Source: Burkholderiales bacterium
GTDB lineage: Bacteria; Pseudomonadota; Gammaproteobacteria; Burkholderiales; Casimicrobiaceae
Length of the DNA: 64,000 bases
Reading direction: 5' to 3'
Assembly (NCBI GenBank): GCA_020851235.1
Contig: JADZDD010000035.1
Span: 124,001 to 188,000, forward strand
Translations under genes and position numbers: made by a program
In this document: one piece after another, positions 53,711 to 63,146 of the stretch
Layout of the letters: the number at the start of each line of letters is the position of its first letter
Numbering within the stretch: the first letter of the stretch is position 1
The notes under the pieces: model-generated
Database searches by the model: none
What the model saw: only the letters and a program-made list of their open reading frames with translations
What the model was told of the DNA's origin: nothing

Positions 53711-54133
53711 TCACACGCCGGGAATCGGCCGGCTGTCGTTGAACAGGAGGTAGCCGCGCACGATGCGATAGAGAAACCAGATTCCGGCGACGAACCAGAT
53801 CGCATATGCGATCGGTATGCCGATCAGGATGATGCCCAGCACCAGAAGCACGAGCCAGCCCAACGTCGCCCACACGAGCGACCACCAGAACGTGCGGATG
53901 AGCCAGGTGAAGTGCGATGCGACCCAGGTGCCCGCCGCATCGTCGCGCTTCACGTAGCACACGATCAACCCCACGATGCCCATGACACCGAAGAGCGGCG
54001 CAACGAGCGGGAAACCCGACGATACGATCGCCATGATCGCCGCGATGCCGTAGAGCGCGTAGGCAACGATGCCGGCGGTGACCGGAACGCTCGCGACGGC
54101 GGGAGCAGAAGACGGGGCGGGGAAGTCGGCCAT
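53711..54133 (-). CDS. DUF4870-family membrane protein
   Basis: 140-aa inner-membrane protein with three to four hydrophobic segments (about 15-35, 38-58, 80-100, 102-125) and HFTWLIRTFWWSLVW followed by GIWFLYRIVRGYLLFND, the DUF4870 pattern. Function unknown. The ATG at 54133 starts MADFPAPSS; longer upstream frame content is antisense to the DUF883 promoter region and was excluded. Confidence 0.85.
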   Translation of the reverse strand: MADFPAPSSAPAVASVPVTAGIVAYALYGIAAIMAIVSSGFPLVAPLFGVMGIVGLIVCYVKRDDAAGTWVASHFTWLIRTFWWSLVWATLGWLVLLVLGIILIGIPIAYAIWFVAGIWFLYRIVRGYLLFNDSRPIPGV

Positions 54134-54311
54134 GGCCAGGAACCCTCGACAAGGAGCGCGCCGCACGTCGGCGCCCGTGTCGCCAATGTGGAGACCGCAC
54201 CGCCGATCGTCAATAGCGGTTGCGACCAACGGCGGCACGCGGGCGCGAAACGGCCGTGGCGGCCGACGCGACGCGGCATGGCGCATGGGGCGAAACCGCG
54301 CGGCGGCTCGC

Positions 54312-54317
54312 TATAAT
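54312..54317 (+). promoter_or_regulatory. -10 box of the DUF883-YqjE-YqjK operon
   Basis: Perfect TATAAT; predicted start near 54324. The leader of about 55 nt opens with a GC hairpin (CCGCGGCGCG/CGCGC-CCGCGG with one bulged base, 54325-54347) and has AAGGAA before the ATG. Confidence 0.5.
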
Positions 54318-54378
54318 GACCTTCCCGCGGCGCGGTCGCGCCCGCGGCAATCGCTGTCTGCACCCAAGGAACCCTGAC

Positions 54379-54684
54379 ATGAGCATCGATACCGCACGCG
54401 ACAAGTTGGTGGACGAATTCTCCTCCGTGCTGTCCGAGGCCGAGTCGCTCCTCGACAAGGCCAGCAAGGAAACCGGTGAGCGCGCACGCGACCTGCGCTC
54501 GCAGGTCGAGGCCCGGCTGCTCACCGCCAAGCTCAAGTTGCAGGAGCTCGAAGGCGAAGCGGTCGACCGGGCGAAGGCCGCGGCACGTTATACGGATGAC
54601 TACGTGCACGACCATCCGTGGCAGGCGATTGGCATCGCCGCCGGGGTGGGACTTGCCATCGGGCTCCTCATGAATCGTCGCTAG
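54379..54684 (+). CDS. DUF883/ElaB-YqjD-like membrane protein
   Basis: 101 aa: an amphipathic, charged coiled-coil N-part (about 1-75) and one C-terminal transmembrane helix (AIGIAAGVGLAIGLLMNRR tail). In E. coli YqjD/ElaB are stationary-phase inner-membrane proteins that bind ribosomes. First gene of a three-gene operon, matching yqjD-yqjE-yqjK order. ATG at 54379 follows AAGGAACC. Confidence 0.9.
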   Translation: MSIDTARDKLVDEFSSVLSEAESLLDKASKETGERARDLRSQVEARLLTAKLKLQELEGEAVDRAKAAARYTDDYVHDHPWQAIGIAAGVGLAIGLLMNRR

Positions 54685-54698
54685 GCGCGGCGACCCCG

Positions 54699-55112
54699 AT
54701 GAGCGAAAGCGGCGAGAGCGCGCCCCGCAACGACACGTTGCCGGGCGCCCTGTCGCGCCTGGCCGATGCGCTGCTCGGCCTCGCGCGCACGCGCCTCGAA
54801 CTCGCTTCCGTCGAGTACGCGGAGGAACGCGGCCGTATCGGTGCGCAACTCGCACTGGTGCTGGCCGGCGTGGGATGCCTCCTCTTCGCCGCGTTCTTCA
54901 CCGCCTTCGGCGTGGTCGCGTACTTCTGGGACAGCTACCGCATCGTCGCGATCGGCGGCGTCGTCGTGTTCTTCGTCGTCGCCGGCGCGGTGCTCCTGTG
55001 GCGGCGCGCGGAGATCGTCAATGCCGCGGGCACGCCGTTTGCCGCGACGGTGGCCGAACTCGAGAAGGATCGCGCCGCGCTCGCGCGCACGTTCCACAGC
55101 CCACGATCGTGA
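54699..55112 (+). CDS. YqjE/phage-holin-family membrane protein
   Basis: 137 aa. Two adjacent hydrophobic helices (about 50-72 and 78-100) after an amphipathic helix (LARTRLELASVEYAEERGRIG), typical of the YqjE 'phage holin family' annotation; no phage context here. 14 bp after DUF883 gene, overlapping the next gene by 4 bp (GTGA). Confidence 0.88.
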   Translation: MSESGESAPRNDTLPGALSRLADALLGLARTRLELASVEYAEERGRIGAQLALVLAGVGCLLFAAFFTAFGVVAYFWDSYRIVAIGGVVVFFVVAGAVLLWRRAEIVNAAGTPFAATVAELEKDRAALARTFHSPRS

Positions 55113-55387
55113 AGCCCGCCGCCGAACTCGCGGAGCGCAAGGCGCGCCTCATCGCGCAATCGGACCTGCAGCGCATGCAGGCGCTGCTCGCCTGGCACGC
55201 GGCACGCAAGATCGTCTCGCCCCCGGCGCCGGAAGAACGCAGCGCGCGGTCGCGCTCGTTCGCCGCCACGGCGATCGGCATCGCGCTGCCGCTCTTCGGT
55301 CCGGGTCGCATGCGCAGCTTTCTTCGCACGCTGTCGTTCGTCGCCACCGGCCTGCGGCTCGTCCGCGCCTGGCGCGTGCGCCAATAG
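55109..55387 (+). CDS. YqjK-like small protein
   Basis: 92 aa, basic. ELAERKARLIAQSDLQRMQ is the YqjK-like pattern; a moderately hydrophobic C-terminal stretch follows (FAATAIGIALPLFGPG). GTG start at 55109 overlaps the YqjE stop. Completes the three-gene envelope operon; function unknown. Confidence 0.78.
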   Translation: MKPAAELAERKARLIAQSDLQRMQALLAWHAARKIVSPPAPEERSARSRSFAATAIGIALPLFGPGRMRSFLRTLSFVATGLRLVRAWRVRQ

Positions 55388-55415
55388 CGAGCCGCCCGCG
55401 GCGGATTCGCGCCGC

Positions 55416-56933
55416 TTACAGCCCCAGTTCGGTGTACAGCGCGTCCATGCGCGCCTGGACCGCCGCATCCATGGCGATCGGGCGACCCCACTCGCGCGTC
55501 GTCTCGCCGGGCCACTTGTTCGTCGCATCGATGCCCATCTTGCTGCCGAGGCCGGCCACGGGCGAGGCGAAGTCGAGGTAGTCGATCGGCGTCGCCGTCA
55601 CGACGAGCGTGTCGCGCGCGGGATCGACGCGCGTGGTGAGTGCCCAGATCACTTCCTTCCAGTCGCGCGCGTCGATGTCGTCGTCGACGACGACGATGAA
55701 CTTCGTGTACATGAACTGGCGCAGGAAGCTCCACACGCCAAACATCACGCGCTTGGCGTGACCGGGATACTGCTTCTTCATCGACACCACGGCGAGGCGG
55801 TACGAGCAGCCCTCCGGCGGCAGGTAGAAGTCGACGATCTCGGGGAACTGCCTTTGCAGCAGCGGCACGAAGACCTCGTTCAGCGCGACCCCGAGCATCG
55901 CCGGCTCGTCCGGCGGCTTGCCCGTGTACGTCGAGTGATAGATGGGGTCGCGGCGCAGGGTGATGCGCTCGACGGTGAACACCGGAAAGCGCTCGACCTC
56001 GTTGTAATAGCCGGTGTGATCGCCGTAGGGTCCCTCCGGCGCCGACTCGTATCCCGTCGCGTCGTCGGGGTCCGGGCGGACGTGCCCCTCGAGCACGATC
56101 TCCGCCTGCGCGGGCACCTGCAACGCGTGCGTGCGACAGGTCACGATCTCGGTGCGACTGCCGCGCAGCAGCCCTGCGAACTGGTACTCCGACAGCGTGT
56201 CCGGCACGGGTGTCACCGCCCCCAGGATCGTCGCGGGATCGGCGCCGAGCGCGATCGCCACCGGGAACGGCGTGCCGGGGTGCGTGCGCGCATGGTCGCG
56301 AAAATCGAGCGCGCCACCGCGGTGCGCGAGCCAGCGCAGGATGAGCTTGTCGCGGCCCAGGACCTGCTGGCGGTAGATGCCGAGGTTCTGCCGCTTCTGG
56401 TGCGGCCCGCGCGTCACCGTGAGACCCCAGGTGATGAGCGGCGCCACGTCGCCGGGCCAGCAGGTCTGGATCGGCAAACGCGCGAGATCGACGTCGCTGC
56501 CTTCCCACGTCACCTCCTGGCACGGCGCGCTGCGCCGCTCCTTGGGCGCCATGTCGAGCACCTTCATGAAGACGGGCCGCGTATTGCGCCACGCATCGAG
56601 CACGCCCTTGGGCGGTTCGGGCTCCTTGAGGAAGGCGAGGAGCCGGCCGATCTCACGTAGCGCCGCTCGCCAGTCGTCGTCCGCAACCCCCATCGCCTGC
56701 GCGACGCGCCCCGGGGTGCCGAAGAGATTGGTGAGGACCGGGATCGGATTGCCACCGGGCCCGCGGCGCCCGCCCTTCGGTTGCTCGAAAAGGAGCGCGG
56801 GGCCTTGCGCGCGCAGCACGCGGTCGGACAACGCGGTCATCTCGAGCCGCGGATCGACGGTGGCACGGATCCGCCGCAGTTCGCCGCGCGCTTCGAGTTG
56901 CCCCAGAAAATCGCGCAGGTCCCGGTAGGCCAT
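55416..56933 (-). CDS. ubiD: 4-hydroxy-3-polyprenylbenzoate decarboxylase
   Basis: 505-aa prenyl-FMN-dependent decarboxylase of ubiquinone synthesis. [19 protein letters not shown] at the N-terminus, prFMN/Mn-binding region in [11 protein letters not shown] and the catalytic Glu in [14 protein letters not shown], and [13 protein letters not shown] near the C-terminus are UbiD hallmarks. The ATG at 56933 is preceded by TACAATC with 6 nt spacing and no Shine-Dalgarno. UbiX, which makes the cofactor, is not in the window; ubiA is 2.2 kb away. Confidence 0.95.
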   Translation of the reverse strand: MAYRDLRDFLGQLEARGELRRIRATVDPRLEMTALSDRVLRAQGPALLFEQPKGGRRGPGGNPIPVLTNLFGTPGRVAQAMGVADDDWRAALREIGRLLAFLKEPEPPKGVLDAWRNTRPVFMKVLDMAPKERRSAPCQEVTWEGSDVDLARLPIQTCWPGDVAPLITWGLTVTRGPHQKRQNLGIYRQQVLGRDKLILRWLAHRGGALDFRDHARTHPGTPFPVAIALGADPATILGAVTPVPDTLSEYQFAGLLRGSRTEIVTCRTHALQVPAQAEIVLEGHVRPDPDDATGYESAPEGPYGDHTGYYNEVERFPVFTVERITLRRDPIYHSTYTGKPPDEPAMLGVALNEVFVPLLQRQFPEIVDFYLPPEGCSYRLAVVSMKKQYPGHAKRVMFGVWSFLRQFMYTKFIVVVDDDIDARDWKEVIWALTTRVDPARDTLVVTATPIDYLDFASPVAGLGSKMGIDATNKWPGETTREWGRPIAMDAAVQARMDALYTELGL

Positions 56934-56939
56934 GGCGCG

Positions 56940-56945
56940 ATTGTA
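56940..56945 (-). promoter_or_regulatory. -10 box of ubiD, predicted leaderless start
   Basis: TACAATC with 6 nt to the ATG. Part of a 79-bp divergent gap whose other side has the same arrangement for the MFS gene; both are preceded by GGGCGTT. Confidence 0.45.
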
Positions 56946-57001
56946 GCGAACGCCCCTGGGTGTCTGCCGCAGGCGAGCGCGGCCGGGCCGGGCGTTGCCC
57001 G

Positions 57002-57007
57002 TAGAAT
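57002..57007 (+). promoter_or_regulatory. -10 box of MFS gene, predicted leaderless start
   Basis: TAGAATC with 5 nt to the ATG at 57013 and no Shine-Dalgarno. Confidence 0.45.
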
Positions 57008-57012
57008 CGGGC

Positions 57013-58269
57013 ATGCCTCGCACGCACGATCACGCCGGATTCCGGCGCGCGCGCTGGACGATGTTCGCGATCGCCCTCCTCGCGTACGTGCTCTCGTTCT
57101 TCCATCGGACCGCGCCGGCGGCACTCGCGGGCGACCTCGTGCGCGCCTTCGCGATCGACGCGACCACGCTGGGCACGCTTGCCGCCACGTACTTCTACGT
57201 CTACACGCTGCTGCAGCTTCCCGTCGGCGTGCTCGCCGACACGACGGGCCCGCGCAAGCTACTCGCCGGCGGATCGCTCGTCGCGGGCCTGGGCTCGCTC
57301 ACCTTCGCGCTCGCACCGACGTGGGAGATCGCCGCCATCGGCCGCACGCTCGTCGGCATCGGCGTGTCGACCGCGTTCATCGCCGTGCTCAAGGTCACCG
57401 CCGTGTGGTTTCCCGCGCGGCGCTTCGCGACGCTCAACGGCGTGACGATGTTTGCCGGCAACACCGGTGCCGCCGTCGCCGGCGCGCCGCTCGCCTGGCT
57501 CGTCGTGGAAACGTCCTGGCGCGACGTCTTCGTCGGCTTGGGCATCGTCTCGCTCGTGCTCGCCGTGGCGACCTGGTGGCGGGTGCGTGACCGGCCGCAG
57601 GACTTGGGCTTTGCCGCGGTCAATGCGTTCGCGACCGCGGAAGGGATGGCGTCGTGGCGCCACGCGCTGGCGGTGGTGCTACGCAACCCGGCCACCTGGC
57701 CCGGATTCTTCGTCAATCTCGGCACCGGCGGGAGCTACTTTGCCTTCGCCGGGCTCTGGGCCGTGCCGTTTCTCGTCGAAGTCTACGGCGCATCACCGGT
57801 CACCGCTGCCGAGCATGCGAGCCTGCTCATTCTGGGCGTTGCCGTGGGCGCACTCGCGATCGGCTGGCTCTCCGATCGCCTGGACAGCCGACTCGGACTC
57901 ATGCGTGCCTGCACCACGCTCTATGCGCTGTCGTGGCTGCCCTGGCTCGGCCACGTGACCTGGCCGACCTGGGGCAGCCTCGTCTGGTGCCTCGCGATGG
58001 GTCTCGTCATCCCGGGATTCACGCTCTCGTGGACGCTCGCCAAGGAGGCGAATCGCCCCGCGTACTCGGGCATGGCGACCTCGCTCGTCAACGTCGGCAT
58101 CTTCCTCGGCACGGGACTCTTGCAGCCGATCATCGGCGTCGTGCTCGATCGTGGGCGCGCGAGCGGTGGCGTCGGGGCGGCGTGGGACGTGGCGCTATGG
58201 ATCCTCGCCGGCGCCGCGGCATTCGGCGCGGCGAGCGCGTGGTTCGCGCGCGGCCGGCGCGCCGCGTGA
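57013..58269 (+). CDS. MFS transporter (nitrate/nitrite- or phthalate-type carrier)
   Basis: 418 aa, twelve helices. First-half loop motif [17 protein letters not shown] and [16 protein letters not shown], second-half [15 protein letters not shown]. Similar carriers move organic acids or drugs; no substrate call. ATG at 57013 preferred over the TTG at 56995 because a TAGAATC box lies between them. Divergent from ubiD. Confidence 0.88.
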   Translation: MPRTHDHAGFRRARWTMFAIALLAYVLSFFHRTAPAALAGDLVRAFAIDATTLGTLAATYFYVYTLLQLPVGVLADTTGPRKLLAGGSLVAGLGSLTFALAPTWEIAAIGRTLVGIGVSTAFIAVLKVTAVWFPARRFATLNGVTMFAGNTGAAVAGAPLAWLVVETSWRDVFVGLGIVSLVLAVATWWRVRDRPQDLGFAAVNAFATAEGMASWRHALAVVLRNPATWPGFFVNLGTGGSYFAFAGLWAVPFLVEVYGASPVTAAEHASLLILGVAVGALAIGWLSDRLDSRLGLMRACTTLYALSWLPWLGHVTWPTWGSLVWCLAMGLVIPGFTLSWTLAKEANRPAYSGMATSLVNVGIFLGTGLLQPIIGVVLDRGRASGGVGAAWDVALWILAGAAAFGAASAWFARGRRAA

Positions 58270-58308
58270 TCGACGGATCGACGCGCCGGCCAAGAAACGG
58301 ACGCCGAG

Positions 58309-59100
58309 TCAGATCACCGCAGACGCGCCGCCGTCCATCGGCACGATCGCACCCGTCACGTAGCTCGCGGCATCCGAGGCGAGGAAGAGCGCGACCGCCG
58401 CCACCTCCTCCGGCGTGCCGAGCCGGCGCAAGGGAATGCGCGCCTGCGCCTCGTCGAGCAGCTTGTCGGGCGCGATCCCGGTCATTCGTGACTCGACCGC
58501 CATGCCTTCCTGCACGCGGCTCGTGAGCGTCCCGCCGGGATTGATGCCGTTCACGCGCACGCCTTGCGGACCGTACGCGGCGGCGAGACCCACGGTGGCA
58601 AGCATGAGCGCCGAGTTCGCCGCGCCGCCGGCAATGTGTGCCGTACCGGCGATCTTGCCGCCGGAGCCGATGATATTGACGATCGTGCCGCGACCGCGCG
58701 CGGCCATGCGCTTGACCACGATATCCGTGACGTAGATGTAGCTGAAGAACTTGGCGTCGAGCGCGTCGCGCCAGGCTTGTGCGTTGAGTTCCGCGGGTGC
58801 GTAGCGCTTCGCGGCGCCAGCGGAATTGACGAGCACGTCGATCTCACCGAGTGCGCGATACGCATCGTCGACCGCGCGTGCCGCCTGCGCCGGGTCGCGC
58901 AGGTCGGCAGCGATGGCCACGGGTCGTGTCGCGGCGGCGCCAAACGTCGTGAGCGCGGCGTCGAGATGGTCACGGCTGCGCGAAACGATGGCGACGCGCG
59001 CTCCGGCGGCGGCAAACGCCTGCGCGCAGGCAAGGCCGATGCCCTTGGATGCACCGGTCACGAGCACGGTGCGGCCGGTCAGCGATGAGGAATGGGTCAT
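58309..59100 (-). CDS. SDR-family protein lacking the catalytic Tyr-x3-Lys
   Basis: 263 aa SDR fold: TGASKGIG cofactor motif, NSAG, and C-terminal PMDGG. The active-site segment reads GSGGKIAGTAHIAGGAANSALM: Ser146 is present, but the expected Tyr is His155 (or Gly158) and the Lys is Gly159/Asn162 depending on alignment. Related SDRs with YIAG-type segments exist, but here the Tyr itself is lost. Oxidoreductase activity is therefore uncertain. AAGGATC precedes the ATG; the gene stands alone between the MFS gene (convergent) and ubiA. Confidence 0.83.
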   Translation of the reverse strand: MTHSSSLTGRTVLVTGASKGIGLACAQAFAAAGARVAIVSRSRDHLDAALTTFGAAATRPVAIAADLRDPAQAARAVDDAYRALGEIDVLVNSAGAAKRYAPAELNAQAWRDALDAKFFSYIYVTDIVVKRMAARGRGTIVNIIGSGGKIAGTAHIAGGAANSALMLATVGLAAAYGPQGVRVNGINPGGTLTSRVQEGMAVESRMTGIAPDKLLDEAQARIPLRRLGTPEEVAAVALFLASDAASYVTGAIVPMDGGASAVI

Positions 59101-59175
59101 GTCGTCGGGATCCTTTCAATGGCGCGCCGTGGGGTGCGTGGCGCGATGGCGACCGCGGTCGCGCCGGGCGCCGGG

Positions 59176-60114
59176 TCAGGGAAGTCGCGGCCACGCCGCG
59201 TGCCGCAATGCGAAATCCGCCGCGATGCCGGCAAACAGCGCGAAGCCCAGCCAGTGATTGTTGAGGAAGGCGGCGAAGCAGGCTTCGCGCTCGCGTCCGC
59301 GGATGAGCCACAGATGATAGAACGCAAGGAGCACCGCCGCCGCGTATCCGAGCCAGAACGGCCACCCCAGGGGCACGCGCGCGGCGAGCCAGGCGAACCC
59401 GCCCAGGAAGATCGCGTAGCACACGCCCACCGCAGCGACGTCGTAGCGGCCGAAGGTGATGGCCGAGGTGCGGATGCCGATGCGCAGATCATCGTCGCGG
59501 TCGACCATCGCGTACTCGGTGTCGTAGGCGACCACCCAGAAGAGATTGAAGGCGAAGAGCCACCAGCCGAACGCCGACACGTACCCCAGCACCGCCGCGA
59601 ATGCCATCGGAATGCCGAAGGAGAACGCGATGCCCAAGAACGCCTGCGGCACCGCGAGGAAGCGCTTGCACCAGGGATACGCGAGCGTGATCGCGAAACC
59701 GGCGACCGCCATCAGCACGGTGGTGCGGTTCGTGGCGAGCACGACGAGCCCGAACGCCATCAGCGCGAGCACGGCCCCGACGCCGAGCGCTTCCCAAGCG
59801 TGGATCTCGCCACGCGCGAGCGGGCGCTGCGCGGTTCGCTTCACGTGCGCGTCGTACCCGCGATCGGCGAAGTCGTTGAACGCGCAGCCGGCACTGCGCA
59901 TGACGAGCGTGCCGAGCGTGAAGACGAGGACGAGCACGAGCGACGGGGCGCCGCGCGCCGCCAGCCAAAGTGCCGACAGCGTCGGCCACAAGAGCAGCAG
60001 CGTGCCGATCGGCTTGTCGAGACGGACGAGCCGCTCGTAGGCGTCGAGCCGTTGTGCGAGCGTGCGCGCACGGGGTGATGCCGGCGCCTCGTCCGGCAGC
60101 GGCGTGCCCGTCAC
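59176..60114 (-). CDS. ubiA: 4-hydroxybenzoate octaprenyltransferase
   Basis: 312-aa membrane prenyltransferase attaching the polyprenyl tail to 4-hydroxybenzoate. The two Asp-rich Mg-diphosphate motifs are NDFADRGYD and DRDDD in [13 protein letters not shown]; about nine hydrophobic helices. The ATG at 60114 overlaps the upstream epimerase stop by 4 bp. Confidence 0.94.
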   Translation of the reverse strand: MTGTPLPDEAPASPRARTLAQRLDAYERLVRLDKPIGTLLLLWPTLSALWLAARGAPSLVLVLVFTLGTLVMRSAGCAFNDFADRGYDAHVKRTAQRPLARGEIHAWEALGVGAVLALMAFGLVVLATNRTTVLMAVAGFAITLAYPWCKRFLAVPQAFLGIAFSFGIPMAFAAVLGYVSAFGWWLFAFNLFWVVAYDTEYAMVDRDDDLRIGIRTSAITFGRYDVAAVGVCYAIFLGGFAWLAARVPLGWPFWLGYAAAVLLAFYHLWLIRGREREACFAAFLNNHWLGFALFAGIAADFALRHAAWPRLP

Positions 60115-61013
60115 AACTGCAAGGGCAGCTGGTGCGTGAGCGACCGCGGCGCCGCCTTCGCGAGCAGATCATGCGGTGTGGGCCACGCGAGGCGCCAGCG
60201 CAACTCGCGCTTCGCCCGGTCGTTGACGAGGCGCCGCGATTCACTCATGAACGACAGGAGCAGCGGCGCGATCCGCTTCTCGGCCTCTTCCCACGTCACG
60301 CGCGGGGGCCGCGCCAGATGGAACGCGTCGGCCACCGCGTCGAACCACGTTCCCATCTGCATCTGCGCATCGTCGTTGACGTTGTACGCGCGGCTCGGCA
60401 GGCCGCGAAAGATCGCGAGCACCGCGGCACGCGCGAGATCGTCGGCGTGAACGTGGCTCGTGAAGACATCGGCGTCGGGTGCCAGCACCGGCGTGCCCTG
60501 GCGCAGCCGATCGAGCGGCAGGCGCGCTTCCGAATAGATGCCCGGTGCCCGCAACAGCGTCAGGGTCACGGCATTGCGCGCGGCCCACGTGCGCAGGCGA
60601 TCTTCGGCGGCGACCCGGCGCCGTCCGCGCGGCGTCTGTGCCCGCCGCGGCCGTGTCTCGTCGACGCGAGCACCGGCGCAGTCGCCGTACACGCCAGAGG
60701 TCGAAATGTAGACGAGACGCCGCGGTATAATTCGCGCGCGCGACAGCGTCGCCACGAGCCTTCGCGTACGCGGGTCGTCGCGGCCCTCCGACGGCGGCGG
60801 CGCGCAATGCAGGACGGCGAACGGCGCAAGCGAAAGACGACGCAAGCTGGCAAAATCGTCGAGGTCGGCCACGACGGGAACGATGCCCCGGCTGCGCAGT
60901 CGCGCCACGCCGTCGCCACGGCGCACGAGCCCGTAGACTCTTGCCCGGCCGCGCAACATCGATGCCGCGCGCAAGCCCACGTCTCCGCATCCGATCAACA
61001 GGACCCTGATCAC
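60111..61013 (-). CDS. NAD-dependent epimerase/dehydratase-like protein
   Basis: 300 aa. N-terminal Rossmann motif [12 protein letters not shown], then [10 protein letters not shown] with a Ser and Tyr of the extended-SDR site (the Lys of YxxxK is not in the usual position) and [10 protein letters not shown]. Similar YeeZ-like proteins occur beside ubiA in betaproteobacteria. Translationally coupled to ubiA. Precise reaction unknown. Confidence 0.85.
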   Translation of the reverse strand: MIRVLLIGCGDVGLRAASMLRGRARVYGLVRRGDGVARLRSRGIVPVVADLDDFASLRRLSLAPFAVLHCAPPPSEGRDDPRTRRLVATLSRARIIPRRLVYISTSGVYGDCAGARVDETRPRRAQTPRGRRRVAAEDRLRTWAARNAVTLTLLRAPGIYSEARLPLDRLRQGTPVLAPDADVFTSHVHADDLARAAVLAIFRGLPSRAYNVNDDAQMQMGTWFDAVADAFHLARPPRVTWEEAEKRIAPLLLSFMSESRRLVNDRAKRELRWRLAWPTPHDLLAKAAPRSLTHQLPLQL

Positions 61014-61069
61014 GCTCCACCCGACACTGGACGCGCGGCGCGCGCGGGGTTTCGACCGACACCTTCCTG

Positions 61070-62101
61070 ATGACTTTCGAGATTACCATAAAGCCCAGCG
61101 ACCATCGTGTGCCGTGCGAGGCCGACGAAACCGTGCTCGCCGCCGCGATGCGTGCCGATCTCATGCTTCCCTACGGCTGCCGCAACGGCGCCTGCGGATC
61201 GTGCAAGGGCAAGATCGTCGCGGGAGAAGTCGACTACGGCCCGCATCAGGCCACGACGCTCACCGACGAGGAGAAGCGGCAGGGCTTCGCGCTCTTCTGC
61301 TGCGCAAAGCCGCTGACCGATCTCGTGATCGAGGTGCGCGAAGTGCGCCGCACCGGCGACATCACGATCAAGCGGCTGCCGTGCCGGATCGAGTCGATCG
61401 ACAAGGTCGCCGCCGACGTCGCGATCGTGCGCCTCAAGCTGCCGACCAACGAGCGCCTGCAATACCTCGCCGGCCAGTACATCGACCTTCTGCTCAAGGA
61501 CGGCAAGCGCCGCAGCTTCTCGCTCGCGACCGCCCCGCACGACGATGCGCTGCTCGAGCTGCACATCCGGCACGTGCCGGGCGGCTTCTTCACCGATCCC
61601 CTGTTCACGAGTTACAAGGGGCGCGAGATCCTGCGCTTCGAAGGACCCCTCGGTGGCTTCCATCTGCGCGAGGACTCGGACATGCCGATCATCTTCGTGG
61701 CCGGCGGCACCGGCTTCGCGCCGATCAAGGCGATGATCGAGCACCTGCTCCACGCCAAGGTCGCGCGCGAGATGGTGCTCTACTGGGGCGTGCGCTCGCT
61801 CGCCGACTTGTACCTGCCCGAACTCCCCGGGACCTGGCAGAGCGCGCACCGCAACTTCACCTTCATCCCCGTTCTCTCCGAGCCGCGCGCCGAGGACAAC
61901 TGGCCCGGACGAACGGGCTTCGTGCACCAGGCCGTGATGCGCGACTTCCCGCGCCTTGCGGGCTACCAGGTCTACGCCTGCGGCGCACCGGCGATGATCG
62001 AGGCGGCCAAGCGCGAGTTCATGCAGCGCTGCGGGCTGCCGCCGGAAGACTTCTACGCCGACAGCTTCACCTTCGCCGCCGAGGCGGAGGCGCGGCAGTA
62101 G
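61070..62101 (+). CDS. CDP-6-deoxy-delta-3,4-glucoseen reductase-like ferredoxin reductase
   Basis: 343 aa. N-terminal plant-type [2Fe-2S] ferredoxin domain with CRNGACGSCK and a fourth Cys in FCCAKP; FAD-binding domain with RRSFSLATAP; NAD-binding domain with VAGGTGFAPIKAMIEHLL. Electron-transfer subunit for an unknown oxygenase or dehydrase. The AscD-like name is from similarity; no dideoxysugar genes are nearby. Its place close to ubiA and ubiD is seen in related bacteria. Confidence 0.9.
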   Translation: MTFEITIKPSDHRVPCEADETVLAAAMRADLMLPYGCRNGACGSCKGKIVAGEVDYGPHQATTLTDEEKRQGFALFCCAKPLTDLVIEVREVRRTGDITIKRLPCRIESIDKVAADVAIVRLKLPTNERLQYLAGQYIDLLLKDGKRRSFSLATAPHDDALLELHIRHVPGGFFTDPLFTSYKGREILRFEGPLGGFHLREDSDMPIIFVAGGTGFAPIKAMIEHLLHAKVAREMVLYWGVRSLADLYLPELPGTWQSAHRNFTFIPVLSEPRAEDNWPGRTGFVHQAVMRDFPRLAGYQVYACGAPAMIEAAKREFMQRCGLPPEDFYADSFTFAAEAEARQ

Positions 62102-62305
62102 CACGATTCCCGCGTCCGCGCCGGCAGGCCACCACATCGCGCCCTCGCCACCTGCCATGCGCACCGACACGCGCATCGTCGCCGCGGCGTCGATTCGTCT
62201 GGGCGACCCCGTCGTGCACGACTCGCGGTCGGGTTGACGTCATCCACACAGGATCGGACGCACAGAACGATTCAGGGCGGTCACGCCTGCCGCGGCTGCG
62301 ATCCT

Positions 62306-62311
62306 CTAGAA
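62306..62311 (+). promoter_or_regulatory. -10 box of the glycosyltransferase gene
   Basis: TAGAATC 27 nt before the ATG at 62339; leader about 20 nt, no Shine-Dalgarno seen (CACCCTCCCC precedes the ATG). Confidence 0.4.
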
Positions 62312-62338
62312 TCATCGCTCGCCGCACCCTCCCCGCTC

Positions 62339-63139
62339 ATGATCCACGGCCAACGCCTCGTCGTCGTGATGCCCGCCTACCGTGCGGAGAAGACGCTCGA
62401 GAGCTGCTATCACGCGATTCCGCACGACGTGGTCGATGCGGTGCTTCTCGTCGACGACGCGAGCGACGACGCGACGCTCGCCGTGGCCGAGCGCCTGGGC
62501 CTCGCGCCGATCCGCCACGCGGTGAATGCGGGCTACGGCGCCAACCAGAAGACCTGCTATGCCGCGGCGCTCGCCGCGGAAGCGGACATCGTCGTCATGC
62601 TGCACCCCGACTACCAGTACGAACCGCGCCTCATCACCGCACTCGCCTCGCTCGTCGCCTCCGGCGTCTACGACGTCGCCTTGGGCTCGCGCATGCTGGG
62701 CAAGACGGCGCTCGAAGGCGGCATGCCGCGCTACAAGTACGTGAGCAATCGCCTGCTCACCGGCTTCCAGAACGTGCTGTGCGGGACGCGGCTGTCGGAA
62801 TACCACACCGGCTTTCGCGCCTACTCGCGGCGCGTGCTCGAGACGCTGCCGCTCGGTGCCAATTCGCACGACTTCGTCTTCGACAACCAGATGATCGCGC
62901 AGGCGCTCGCCTTCGGAATGCGCATCGGCGAGATCTCGTGCCCCGCACGCTACTTCGAGGACGCAAGCGAGATCAGTTTCGCCCGCTCGCTCGTCTATGG
63001 CATGGGTGTGGTCCGCACGAGCCTCGCGTATCGCGCGTGGCGCTGGGGACTCGCCCGACCGCGAATCTTCGACAGCGCACCGCACTGGAAGCTGCGCCCG
63101 GCGGCAGCGCCGGCGTCACCGGAACCGGCGCCGCGCTAG
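62339..63139 (+). CDS. Family 2 glycosyltransferase
   Basis: 266 aa cytoplasmic GT-A fold enzyme of the dolichol-phosphate-mannose-synthase-like group. VVVMPAYRAEKTLESC, VDDASDDAT (nucleotide-sugar Asp pair), NAGYGANQKT and the metal-binding LHPDYQYEP are visible; the EYHTGFRAYSRRVLE segment is typical of this group. No C-terminal transmembrane helices. Preceded by a 237-bp gap with a -10 box. Confidence 0.88.
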   Translation: MIHGQRLVVVMPAYRAEKTLESCYHAIPHDVVDAVLLVDDASDDATLAVAERLGLAPIRHAVNAGYGANQKTCYAAALAAEADIVVMLHPDYQYEPRLITALASLVASGVYDVALGSRMLGKTALEGGMPRYKYVSNRLLTGFQNVLCGTRLSEYHTGFRAYSRRVLETLPLGANSHDFVFDNQMIAQALAFGMRIGEISCPARYFEDASEISFARSLVYGMGVVRTSLAYRAWRWGLARPRIFDSAPHWKLRPAAAPASPEPAPR

Positions 63140-63146
63140 CCAGGCG

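Noticed and set aside
54699-55112. Prophage remnant suggested by the 'phage holin' family name
   Set aside because: YqjE-type proteins carry this label by family history; the neighbours are DUF883 and YqjK-like genes and no other phage genes are present.
60726-60731. TATAAT on the plus strand
   Set aside because: It lies inside the minus-strand epimerase gene with no gene starting downstream within 300 bp.
62157-62237. 26-codon ORF (MRTDTRIV...) in the gap before the glycosyltransferase
   Set aside because: No Shine-Dalgarno, no recognisable content, ends 100 nt before the next gene; chance ORF is the simplest reading.
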